The notes beneath the pieces are model-generated. The model had not been told where the DNA came from and searched no databases. It worked only from the letters and a program-made list of their open reading frames with translations. A stretch of 64,000 nt of DNA. Source: Ferruginibacter sp. (GTDB lineage: Bacteria; Bacteroidota; Bacteroidia; Chitinophagales; Chitinophagaceae). Every line of letters starts with the position of its first letter. Within the stretch, counting starts at the first letter, position 1. The translations under genes and the position numbers were made by a program. Of this stretch, positions 15,961 to 24,240 are shown piece after piece. The stretch spans positions 186,001 through 250,000 of the forward strand of contig JAGOAX010000008.1 in NCBI GenBank assembly GCA_017983695.1. The letters run 5' to 3'.

Positions 15961-18027
15961 ATGGAATCAAAAGCAGACTCGCTTTTTACATTATATGTAG
16001 ACTACATAAGAAAGTACTTATTTCGTTATAATAAAGACAAAGCTTTTAAAGAAATAATGTCTAATGATGCTTTTGATTCAAATAAATTTTTTGTTTTGTA
16101 TATAAGTTTGTTTGCAGATGCATATAAAGTTTCACCAACAGAAGAAAAAGTAAAAGAATTAACAGTAGCATCATACTTATATTTTTACTCTATTCTAAAA
16201 TTGGATTCATTCGTTGATGGAAACACTGAAAAGGCTTCATTTAAAAATTTATACTTTATAATTCAGGCACAAGAATTTGCAAATCAGATATTAACTAAAC
16301 ATTTTCCATTAGATTCAAAGTTTTGGAATAAATGGACTTTTAGAAATCAATGCTTTTTCTCGAACGTTCAAAGAGAAATTACTGACCCCAACCTTTATGT
16401 CTCAACTAATTACAAGAAATATACAAGCGTAGTAAAAAATAGAAATATTCTTGCTTTAATTGCAAAGGATGTAATTGAGACTTTGTATTTAAAAGACAAG
16501 GATGTAATCCCTGAGCTGGAAATCATACATACAAATTTCATTGTTGCATATCAAATTTGTGATGATATATTGGATTTCAAAATTGACTATGAACACAAGC
16601 AAATTAATTTTGTAGCTTTCCTACTTATAAAAAATAAGAAAAAAGGAACTCAAGTTCCAAAATTAGATGATAAAGTTAAATATTTTTATCTTTCTGGGCT
16701 TTATAAAAAAGCATATGCCAAAATATTTTTTCATCTGAATAAAGGAATACAAGTAGCAAAAAAACTAAATGCAAATTTGTGGGTAGAAATTATTAATCTA
16801 TATAAAGCCAAGGTATTAAAAGAATATAATGCTCTAAATGGTTTTATTGGTGTTCAGATTTTGAAACACAAATTATGCTCGTTACCCAATTCGAAAAAAG
16901 CACTTTCGCTAATCATTTTCGAAAAGGGTAATGTTTCGTTAATTGATAATTTGAAAATTAAGTTGGCAAATTATTTGATATCTCAAAAGAACAAAGGTTT
17001 TGGAGAATTAAAGCATATAATGTTTTTAGGAGAAGAGATTGGCCTTGATATAAAAAAATCTATTCACTATAATGACACATTTCAGCGGGCATTAATAGCC
17101 GACGCAGTTATTGATTTGGAAAATCAATTTGGCAAAAATTATAAAAAAATTTGCGAAGATGAAATAAGCTATCTGATTGAGAAAAGAAATAAAGATACAA
17201 TTGGTGGTTGGAGCTACTTCCCAAGTGTTCCCGAAATTGCTGCGGATATAGATGATTTAGGGCAAATAGTCCAAGTTTTTTCAAGAGCTGGAAAACTAGA
17301 TTTGATCAAGAAATATTGTGACCATCCAATAAAAATTCTTCTTGATAATAATATATTACCAAATGGAGGAATTAAAACATGGATTATACCTAAGTCTGGA
17401 AATACAGAAATACAAGTAAAGCAAAAAAGGTTTAATAAGATGTGGGGGGCAGGTCCTGATACAGAGGTAATGGCAAATTTTTTATTTGGATTATGCCTCT
17501 ATGATTATCAAAGATTCGAAGAAAATATTCAAAAGGGAGCTTCTTTTATTCTACAAAAACTGAATAAGGCTGGATATTGGGAAAGTAAGTGGTATTATGG
17601 CAATTATTATGGTACTTACGTTTGTTTGAGGCTTTTTGGATTCTTAAAAACTAAAAAAAAGAGTGGATCATCAGATTTACAAAAAAGTCATTTGACAACT
17701 ATCATAGACTTCATGAGTGGGGCTATAAATTCTGATGGTGGAGTAGGTTTAATAAAAGAAAAAAGTGATTTATTAAGTACTTCTTTAGCGATATTATCCT
17801 TGTCATACTTAATACAATTATCAACTGCTAGGCAAAAGATTATTGCCGAAAAGCTTATGCAAAAGATGGTTTCGTATATTATTCAAAATATTGATTTAAA
17901 TACTTATCAAGCGTTTTCCATCCCTTTTATTAGACCAAGAATTGGGGACCCATATAGCTCGAAGACTTTAACTATTTCTTATATTCTAAAAGCTCTTGAA
18001 TCAGTAAAGGTATTAAACAATAAATAA
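15961..18027 (+). CDS. Fused class I / class II terpene synthase-like protein
   Basis: The 688-residue protein has two parts. Residues about 60-300 look like an all-helical class I isoprenoid synthase: LKLDSFVDG (D82, D86) in place of a first Asp-rich motif, and YQICDDILDF (D201, D202, D205), close to the second Asp-rich motif of prenyl synthases. Residues about 330-685 resemble the alpha-barrel of squalene-hopene and class II diterpene cyclases: GGWSYF at 415-420, the DxDD acid motif DIDD at 429-432, and Gln/Trp/Gly-rich repeats near 525-560. Class II enzymes start cyclisation by protonation at DxDD. The first class I motif is incomplete, so that half may be degenerate or structural. Substrate unknown. 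Confidence 0.75.
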   Translation: MESKADSLFTLYVDYIRKYLFRYNKDKAFKEIMSNDAFDSNKFFVLYISLFADAYKVSPTEEKVKELTVASYLYFYSILKLDSFVDGNTEKASFKNLYFIIQAQEFANQILTKHFPLDSKFWNKWTFRNQCFFSNVQREITDPNLYVSTNYKKYTSVVKNRNILALIAKDVIETLYLKDKDVIPELEIIHTNFIVAYQICDDILDFKIDYEHKQINFVAFLLIKNKKKGTQVPKLDDKVKYFYLSGLYKKAYAKIFFHLNKGIQVAKKLNANLWVEIINLYKAKVLKEYNALNGFIGVQILKHKLCSLPNSKKALSLIIFEKGNVSLIDNLKIKLANYLISQKNKGFGELKHIMFLGEEIGLDIKKSIHYNDTFQRALIADAVIDLENQFGKNYKKICEDEISYLIEKRNKDTIGGWSYFPSVPEIAADIDDLGQIVQVFSRAGKLDLIKKYCDHPIKILLDNNILPNGGIKTWIIPKSGNTEIQVKQKRFNKMWGAGPDTEVMANFLFGLCLYDYQRFEENIQKGASFILQKLNKAGYWESKWYYGNYYGTYVCLRLFGFLKTKKKSGSSDLQKSHLTTIIDFMSGAINSDGGVGLIKEKSDLLSTSLAILSLSYLIQLSTARQKIIAEKLMQKMVSYIIQNIDLNTYQAFSIPFIRPRIGDPYSSKTLTISYILKALESVKVLNNK

Positions 18028-18034
18028 TAATTTT

Positions 18035-20554
18035 ATGAAAAGAAACTTTACCGAAAAGCTAAAAATAATATTTGTGCAATGTTATTCTCTACTGTTTTTT
18101 TTAATAGTATTACTTGGTGTTAGTACAAAATCTTTTTCTCAGGAAAAAATTGTTAGCTATATATTAATATTGCCTGATTCAATCTGTAAGTCTGACCAAT
18201 TAAAACAAATAATTGTTGAAAGGAGAATAAATGATAGTTCATTTAAAATATTCAAACTTCTTAATCAATCCCATTGTAGCTTTGATGTTAGATTAATAAA
18301 GGGAGAATATAGAGTCACAATTATTCCAGAGGGCTATAAATCGGTAGAACAAATAATTAGTGTAATTAATTCAATAGATACTTCAATTAAAATTTCTTTT
18401 GAAAAAAGAATTAAACCTCTTGAAGAAGTTATCGTGAAATCAAAAATTAAGGATTTTATTAAATTTGATAATGACAAAATATTAGTTTCTGTTGCAAATA
18501 ATCCGATGCTAAATGGAGGAACTACATTTGACGCACTGGAACAAACACCGGGTGTTTTAATTGGGCCGAACGGAGAAATAATTTTAAAAGGTAAAATGAA
18601 TGTTAGTATTTGGATAGATGGGCAACCAAGCGGAATCAATATCGAAAATCTCCCTGGATTTTTAAAGGGCTTACCTGCTAAAGCAATTGAAAAATTTGAA
18701 CTTATTAGTAATCCTGGTGCAGCTTATGATGCACAGGGGACAGGTGGTATTATTAATATTGTTATGGTTCATAATCTGCTACAAGGATTTAATGGTAGTC
18801 TTTCATTGGATTATGCACAATCCTCGCATTCCAGGCTTTTGCCGTCCCTTCGGCTAACAGAAAAATACAAGAAATTCAATTTCCAATTAATTACTGGATA
18901 CTTTAAATCTCAAATGAAAAATATTTCAGAGAGAACGATTTTCAGTATCCCAATTAATCTTTTTCAGTCCCAGTCAATCACTAGTAACGCAACAACAACA
19001 AATCCATATATTCTTCTTAATTGCGATTTTGATTTAAATGCTCGTACTAGATTTGGCGGTAAAATACAATTATATAAGAGTAATGATAAAATAAATGGTG
19101 AATCGAATAATATTATTAACTCAAATAGCAATACATATATAAGTACTAATTATCCGAAAACTACAATAGATAAAGGGGTTCTTTATGGAGCCTATCTGAA
19201 TATTCTATTGGGTAAAGAGAAACAAGGGCGATTTTCATATAATATTGATTTCCTAGATAGAAATTTGCTTGATAATACACCAGTTTATGAAACAAATGCA
19301 ATTAACGGAATACCTAAAAAATATTATACCCTGATAAATAAGGCTTTAAATAGTAAATCATTTACAACAAAATCTGATGTTACATGGCCGGTTAAAAAAA
19401 TTGGAATTTCCGTGAGTGCGGGTTTGAAACTGTCTATTGAGGATATTAATAATAATGGGAAATATAATTTGTATAACCTTAATGATATAATAGCATCGGC
19501 TACTTTTAATAGTTTTACAGATTTTGTTTTTAAACAAACTATCAAAGCTTCCTATATCACGAGTTCAAAAAATTTTAAAAATTTAAATGTTGGGATAGGA
19601 CTTAGGGTAGAAAGCACCAATACTAATGCTTATTCGGTATCAGGCGCAAAAAAAATTGATACTTCATACACTAATGTTTTTCCTAACATTAATCTTAATT
19701 ATTACTACAGTATTATTAATTTAAATGCCTCTTATTCAAAAAGAATACAACGATTAAGCTATAACCAGTTAGATCAAAATATTTCTTATACCGATAGTTT
19801 AAATAGGAATACCGGAAATCTAAGCCTATCTCCAACCTTTAGTAATAGTTATTCCTTTGGATTTTATCTACTAGGCTTCCCAATAATAACATATGATATC
19901 TCTAGTGAGAAAAATACGATTTTACGGTATTACAAAATAGAGAATGGGGTTAATATTGAAACGCCAATTAATATAAAAAATTCTTATACTGGTACATTTT
20001 TTGGAGTCATCCCTCTCCCGATTAGTTACTTTTATAACCCTACCCTATTTAGAAAGAAGCTTAATGAAGGGACTCTTGGTATGCATAATGTTGATTATAT
20101 AGCGCTATTTTTCGATTTTACCTCTACCAGATTTAATAGTTCCCAAATAAATAATTTGGGAACAGATTCCTACAGGACTTTTGGGATTCAGGCCAAATTT
20201 AAACTGACAAAAACAAGTGATATAGGGTGTAGCTATCAGAATCTAATTGGTGGAAATTCTTTTTTATTTCAATATTATCCAAGCCATTGGTTAGATATTT
20301 GGTATAAACAAAAACTAATTAAAAACAAGCTAGATATTCGGTTGTTTTGCAACGATATTTTTAATACGAGATTTAATAGGTCTTCAGCTAAATACCCTGA
20401 TTTAAATTATACTTTTTATAATAAACCGGAAACGCAAAGAGGAGGGATAACAATAGTTTATAATTTTGGAAAATTCAAGATACAGAATAAGACAGAGAAA
20501 GATCTAAATGTTGATGAAATGAAAAATCACCGTAATTTGAAAGAAGGTCAATAA
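18035..20554 (+). CDS. TonB-receptor-like outer membrane beta-barrel protein
   Basis: The 839-residue protein has an N-terminal signal region (a hydrophobic stretch near residues 18-33, then SFSQEK), a short carboxypeptidase-like N-terminal domain, a plug-like domain (GGTTFDALEQTPGVL, GAAYDAQGTGGIINIV) and a large C-terminal barrel of many strands. It matches the outer-membrane barrel family related to TonB-dependent receptors (PF14905-like). No N-terminal TonB box is obvious. It starts 7 nt after the terpene-synthase-like gene, so it is probably co-transcribed and may take up or release the product, or be its target or immunity factor. It is the last gene of the island. Confidence 0.85.
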   Translation: MKRNFTEKLKIIFVQCYSLLFFLIVLLGVSTKSFSQEKIVSYILILPDSICKSDQLKQIIVERRINDSSFKIFKLLNQSHCSFDVRLIKGEYRVTIIPEGYKSVEQIISVINSIDTSIKISFEKRIKPLEEVIVKSKIKDFIKFDNDKILVSVANNPMLNGGTTFDALEQTPGVLIGPNGEIILKGKMNVSIWIDGQPSGINIENLPGFLKGLPAKAIEKFELISNPGAAYDAQGTGGIINIVMVHNLLQGFNGSLSLDYAQSSHSRLLPSLRLTEKYKKFNFQLITGYFKSQMKNISERTIFSIPINLFQSQSITSNATTTNPYILLNCDFDLNARTRFGGKIQLYKSNDKINGESNNIINSNSNTYISTNYPKTTIDKGVLYGAYLNILLGKEKQGRFSYNIDFLDRNLLDNTPVYETNAINGIPKKYYTLINKALNSKSFTTKSDVTWPVKKIGISVSAGLKLSIEDINNNGKYNLYNLNDIIASATFNSFTDFVFKQTIKASYITSSKNFKNLNVGIGLRVESTNTNAYSVSGAKKIDTSYTNVFPNINLNYYYSIINLNASYSKRIQRLSYNQLDQNISYTDSLNRNTGNLSLSPTFSNSYSFGFYLLGFPIITYDISSEKNTILRYYKIENGVNIETPINIKNSYTGTFFGVIPLPISYFYNPTLFRKKLNEGTLGMHNVDYIALFFDFTSTRFNSSQINNLGTDSYRTFGIQAKFKLTKTSDIGCSYQNLIGGNSFLFQYYPSHWLDIWYKQKLIKNKLDIRLFCNDIFNTRFNRSSAKYPDLNYTFYNKPETQRGGITIVYNFGKFKIQNKTEKDLNVDEMKNHRNLKEGQ

Positions 20555-20772
20555 ACGGTAGTGTTTTTGCAAGCGTAGTTATTGTGCCTGAAAAAATAGG
20601 CATACATTTAAAAGTGACACCTAGTTTTTTTATTGTGAAAGATCATTTCAAATATCCCTTCAACCGAAATATAAGTCTCAGGTCTTCAATAAATTGTTTT
20701 AAGTTTTTCTCGGCAGGGGGAGCGAAAAGGTCTCGAAGTAATTCGGAGCTTTTTTTAGAGTACTTATGCAAA
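20555..20772. other. Right end of the island with tRNA 3'-end copy
   Basis: There is no convincing gene here. GCAGGGGGAGC (20713-20723) repeats the last bases of tRNA-Asn and is followed by GAAAAGGTC, which matches the bases after the tRNA with one extra G. A hairpin-like TCTCGAA/TTCGGAG and a T run (about 20731-20757) then look like a tRNA terminator remnant. A likely attachment-site scar. Confidence 0.5.
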
Positions 20773-20797
20773 TAAAAAAGGGCATCTTTCGATGCCC
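20773..20797 (-). terminator. Terminator of the SWIB gene
   Basis: On the minus strand GGGCATC pairs with GATGCCC around a 4-nt loop and is followed by a run of T (A run 20773-20779 on the plus strand). Confidence 0.8.
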
Positions 20798-20822
20798 GTT
20801 AATTTGTTGATAGCTTGCTTTG

Positions 20823-21227
20823 TTAGCTCAGGTGTTTTGATAAGAACTTAGCCATATCAAACATAGAAACCTGGCCCTTGCCACCAAAAACAACTTTCAG
20901 CTTATCATCTGCATTAATCATGCGTCTGTTTTTGCTGTCTTGTAGTTTGTTGGCTTTAATGTAAACCCATATTTTTTTCACTGCTTCTGTACGAGGCAAT
21001 GCTTTACTACCTACTACTGCAGCTAATGCAGCGCTGGGTGTAAGCGGCTTCATAAATGCAGCCGATGGTTTACGTGCTGATTTCTTTTTTGCAACTTTTT
21101 TAGGAGCCGCTTTTTTAACTACTTTTTTTGGTGCAGCTTTTTTAGCCGCTTTTTTTGGAGCCGCTTTTTTCACTGCTTTTTTTGCTGCAGGTTTTTTCGC
21201 AGCTTTTTTTGCAACTTTCTTTGCCAT
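20823..21227 (-). CDS. SWIB/MDM2-domain protein with histone H1-like Lys-rich tail
   Basis: The 134-residue protein has two parts. Residues 1-52 are almost only Lys, Ala, Pro and Val in repeated KKAAPKKA-type units, like histone H1 tails and bacterial HU tails. Residues about 55-134 form a SWIB/MDM2 domain (FMKPLTPSAALAAVVGSKAL, then DSKNRRMINADDKLKVVFG). Such proteins occur in Bacteroidota and Chlamydiae and probably bind DNA as small nucleoid proteins. The repeat sequence may vary in unit number between strains. Confidence 0.88.
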   Translation of the reverse strand: MAKKVAKKAAKKPAAKKAVKKAAPKKAAKKAAPKKVVKKAAPKKVAKKKSARKPSAAFMKPLTPSAALAAVVGSKALPRTEAVKKIWVYIKANKLQDSKNRRMINADDKLKVVFGGKGQVSMFDMAKFLSKHLS

Positions 21228-21531
21228 GGTGTTTAAATTTAGAAATTAATGGGTATTCAGAAATTAACAGTATCAAATATAATCCATTTCTTCTCTCTAT
21301 AAGCAGATAAAAAAATTATTTATAATTAGTGGTATAACCTGTTGATAACGTAAAGGCGCACAACCCTGTTTTTACCCGGGAAAAAGGGGTATCGACAGTC
21401 AATATTACCACAAAATTTACGGGTAATTTATTCGTGTTATGCCCGTACCCGGTTACAGGTAAACAGCTACAACGCTGTAAAATAATAGTAAATTGCCGAC
21501 TCTTTTTTATCTTTCTTTTTTAACTGATAAT

Positions 21532-22031
21532 ATGATTACACCGCAACAGCTGATACAACAATTTAACCTGCAGCCACACCCCGAAGGTGGCTGGTATAAA
21601 GAAACCTATAAAAGTACAGAACTGTTGCCAGTAGCGGCTTTGCCGCAAAGGTTTACCCGTGACAGAAGCTTTCTACAGCCATTTATTTTTTGCTGGAACA
21701 GGGGAATTTTTCGGCTTTTCATAAAATAAAAAGTGATGAGTGCTGGCATTTTTATGTCGGCGAATCCCTGTTAGTTTATATCATTAACCAACAGGGCGGA
21801 TTGAATATTATTGAACTGGGTAACGATCTTAATAAGGGGCATTTTTTTCAATATGTAGTACCTGCCAATTGCTGGTTTGCCAGCAAGCCTGCAGCGGAAA
21901 GTAATTTTTGTTTTGTGGGCTGTACCGTGGCTCCGGGGTTTGATTTTGAAGATTTTGAGCTTGCTGATGTAAATGAATTATTGAAACTGTATCCGCAACA
22001 CAGGGATATAATACATGAATTATGCCGGTAA
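21532..22031 (+). pseudogene. DUF985 cupin, frameshifted
   Basis: Two frames together give one DUF985 (cupin_5) protein: residues from MITPQQLIQQF through HPEGGWYKETY and ALPQRFTRDRSF lie in one frame, and LLEQGNFSAFHKIKSDECWHFY to the end lie in the next. Adding one T at TTT (21670-21672) restores RSFSTAIYFLLEQGNFSAFH, the family's normal sequence. A single base has therefore been lost, by mutation or sequencing error. The family binds a small ligand or metal in a beta-barrel, and its function is unknown. Start ATG 21532 is chosen over the TTG at 21493. Confidence 0.85.
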
Positions 22032-22056
22032 AATATAATGTGGCGTTTTTATTTTT

Positions 22057-22881
22057 TTAAAACAAACCTAATTGTACAGCCTTTGCCATTTTATGTGAAA
22101 CCTGTTTTTTTAAATCGTTTGTTGTAATAGTATAAACAGGTGTTGCTTCATATCGGGAGGCAACAATAATTTCAACTCCGGTTGCTGCTGCTGTAAATAA
22201 TTGCTGTACCAATTGTGGTGTATTATTTTCTTTAGATAAATGAGACAATATCAGGTGCGACATTGCAGGAGATCTGTGAGTGATAAATAAATCAAGCGCC
22301 TGGGTATTTGATAAATGTCCCTGTCCGCCACGGATACGATTTTTTAAATGCAGCGGATATCTTCCATTCTCTAATAAATTTTCATCGTAATTAGCTTCCA
22401 AAAAACAGGCGTTACATTTATTAAAATATTTAATCACCCTGGAGCATGAAATTCCAATATCGGTAAACACACCAACATTAATGCCGTTGTAATTAATAAT
22501 AAAACTGTATGGGTCGGCAGCATCGTGTTCTTTTACAAATGCGGTAACTAAAAGTTCTCCGATAGTTACTGGTTCATCTGCTTTAAATGTTTGGGAAAGA
22601 TGACGTATTAATCCCGGGCCATGCTTTGCTGTAGCATCGGTTATATACACCGGCAGTTTATATTTATTGGCTAATGTTGAAACCCCTTTTATATGATCGG
22701 TATGTTCGTGAGATACAAAAATTGCTTTTACAGTTTTCATTGAAAGCCCAAGCTGCCCCATTCGTTTTTCTGTTTCCCTGCAGGATATTCCTACATCTAT
22801 AAGTACTGCATCGGTACCGTTGCCAATATAATAGCAATTACCATTGCTGCCCGAATTTAATGATGTAACAAATAAAGCCAT
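22057..22881 (-). CDS. MBL-fold metallohydrolase (YycJ/WalJ-like)
   Basis: The 274-residue cytoplasmic enzyme has the metallo-beta-lactamase fold. The metal site HEHTDH is at residues 58-63, LIDVGISC lies near 27-34, and later metal ligands lie in AVVAEANYDE-like ECMLEANYD and HLSNTQ regions. The short N-terminal SLNSGSNGNCYY is typical of the YycJ group, which is related to 5'-3' exonucleases involved in DNA repair and cell-wall control. Exact substrate unknown. It is a single gene. Confidence 0.85.
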   Translation of the reverse strand: MALFVTSLNSGSNGNCYYIGNGTDAVLIDVGISCRETEKRMGQLGLSMKTVKAIFVSHEHTDHIKGVSTLANKYKLPVYITDATAKHGPGLIRHLSQTFKADEPVTIGELLVTAFVKEHDAADPYSFIINYNGINVGVFTDIGISCSRVIKYFNKCNACFLEANYDENLLENGRYPLHLKNRIRGGQGHLSNTQALDLFITHRSPAMSHLILSHLSKENNTPQLVQQLFTAAATGVEIIVASRYEATPVYTITTNDLKKQVSHKMAKAVQLGLF

Positions 22882-23334
22882 AGGGTTGCAAAGAAAGTCA
22901 ATTTAACGTGATTGATCTGCTGTTTAATTATAAATTTTTTTCTTACAAAAACTTCTGTTTTTTTAAACAGAGAAACGGGAAAGCCTGATACTCAATTAAT
23001 AATGTGTATAGTGCTTTTACGAGGTGAAATTACGCAGTGTTTTTTGTTCAATTAGTTCTCCACAAAATTTGTCTGTAAAAAAGATGCAGCGTACTTTTAT
23101 ATTCGCTTACTGGTACCAAAACCAATATCCTTCGCAATTAAACCGTATCCAATCTTCTAAGTCAAACGCTTAAGTTATTATCCAATTCATTCTCTGAATT
23201 ACTGTTGATGTTTTCAGTTTTTTCTGAAATACATTTTTAAGATCCTCTACAGGTTGTAACCTTCCTTGAAAGCCATGTGTTATTTTTTTGCGTATGTAAT
23301 TATAAAAAAATATTACCTCACCAAAATATACAAT
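22882..23334. other. Intergenic region, no gene seen
   Basis: About 450 nt of AT-rich sequence holds the promoter area of the MBL gene and a small perfect hairpin (CTGTTT/AAACAG near 22949-22966). Short frames on both strands have no family signal. I see no RNA gene. Confidence 0.5.
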
Positions 23335-23610
23335 ATGGAAACTTTTTACACTGCTTACACAAAAATGCTGGATTTTAAAACGTATTATTTTATTAAAAAA
23401 TTCAGCGCCTTCCCCGAACTTAAAAACGTACCGCCTATAATGGAATCGTATGGTATGCATACCGACTTTGATAAAGCCTGCAGCATTGCCGGATTACAGG
23501 ATGCAGCAATAAAGGAGCAGCTTTTACAGGAGGCAACAGCAAATTCACCAAGAGCAAAAGTTATTGATTTAAGCGATGCCGGTTTTGCCGGTAAAAGCGT
23601 TGCAGGATAA
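23335..23610 (+). CDS. Hypothetical 91-residue protein
   Basis: Not recognised. The start at 23335 is preferred because the N-terminal extension from 23266 (23 residues) has no protein-like conservation signal and the intergenic base pattern continues through it. The protein is soluble, begins METFYTAYTKMLDF and ends with a Gly/Ala-rich tail. A strong terminator follows, and the codon pattern resembles that of the neighbours. Confidence 0.6.
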   Translation: METFYTAYTKMLDFKTYYFIKKFSAFPELKNVPPIMESYGMHTDFDKACSIAGLQDAAIKEQLLQEATANSPRAKVIDLSDAGFAGKSVAG

Positions 23611-23638
23611 TTTTTATTGGTTCTTCCTATACTCAACA

Positions 23639-23672
23639 AGCCTTTCCAAAATTACCCGGAAAGGCTTTTTAA
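23639..23672 (+). terminator. Intrinsic terminator
   Basis: AAGCCTTTCC (23639-23648) pairs with GGAAAGGCTT (23658-23667), 10 bp, with a T run after. Confidence 0.85.
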
Positions 23673-23709
23673 TTTCGATAAAGATAATTTTACCTACATT
23701 TAAATTAAC

Positions 23710-24138
23710 ATGCAACGAAAAAAACCTGGTGTAGATATTATTTTAGATGTACTTAACGAAACATTGGCTGTTAACGAAACATCAACTTTTGTTAAAAGCT
23801 TATTATATCAATACCAGGAACGTGGTGGCTTAAGTAAAAAACAATTAGAGGGGTTATATCACAAAGCATCAAAAGTAGTTACCATTGCCCCGGGGAAACT
23901 GGCAACATTACAAGCTATCATCTTAAAAAAACCGATGAAGCACAAATCGCCGTTGCCAACAGCCGGCCCGGATTTTGTTAAAGATGAAGAAACAGGAAAA
24001 TTAATAGCTGCTATTTTACAAAAATATCCTCAGCATAAAAGAGTGCTGTTTTTAAAAACCCGGTATGATAATAACGAGCTTTTATCTTTAATAGAAACAG
24101 AAGAGCTGAAGCGGTTTTATAAACTGCTGCTTAAATAA
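23710..24138 (+). CDS. Hypothetical 142-residue protein
   Basis: Not recognised. The soluble protein is basic in its middle (KKPMKHKSPLP) and probably mostly helical. Its start at 23710 has no competing start nearby. It stands alone between two strong terminators, so it has its own transcript. No motif suggests a function. Confidence 0.65.
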   Translation: MQRKKPGVDIILDVLNETLAVNETSTFVKSLLYQYQERGGLSKKQLEGLYHKASKVVTIAPGKLATLQAIILKKPMKHKSPLPTAGPDFVKDEETGKLIAAILQKYPQHKRVLFLKTRYDNNELLSLIETEELKRFYKLLLK

Positions 24139-24163
24139 TTGTTTTAAATATTATTGTAATAAA

Positions 24164-24205
24164 ATAACAACGGGCCCGGATTTAAAAATCCGAGCCTGTT
24201 GTTAT
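24164..24205. terminator. Bidirectional terminator
   Basis: A long hairpin, ATAACAACGGGCCCGGATTT against AAATCCGAGCCTGTTGTTAT, lies between convergent genes. Confidence 0.75.
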
Positions 24206-24240
24206 CTTTTTGGGGATACTGAAATATATGTTTTGAACGA

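Larger units (their letters stand above)
11164..20735. mobile_element. Putative tRNA-associated genomic island
   Basis: The interval from the tRNA-Asn 3' end to a second copy of that 3' end (GCAGGGGGAGC at 20713-20723) is visibly more AT-rich than both flanks and holds six same-direction genes unlike the core genes around them. The left edge also has a broken tRNA-like copy. I see no integrase, transposase or excisionase inside, so mobility would be past or dependent on another element. The boundary on each side is an inference from the repeated tRNA end and the change in composition. Confidence 0.5.

Noticed and set aside
11164..20735. Integrase, transposase or conjugation genes in the island
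   Set aside because: None of the frames shows recombinase motifs, so mobility rests only on the tRNA repeats and composition.
20584..20775. 63-residue frame next to the SWIB gene
   Set aside because: It runs through the tRNA 3'-end copy and a hairpin and has no protein-like pattern.
21050..21227. Short repeats considered as a CRISPR array
   Set aside because: They are codon repeats for Lys/Ala in the SWIB protein; no spacers or cas genes are present.
23170..23460. 96-residue reverse frame near 23.3 kb
   Set aside because: It overlaps the plus-strand gene at 23335 and shows no family signal.
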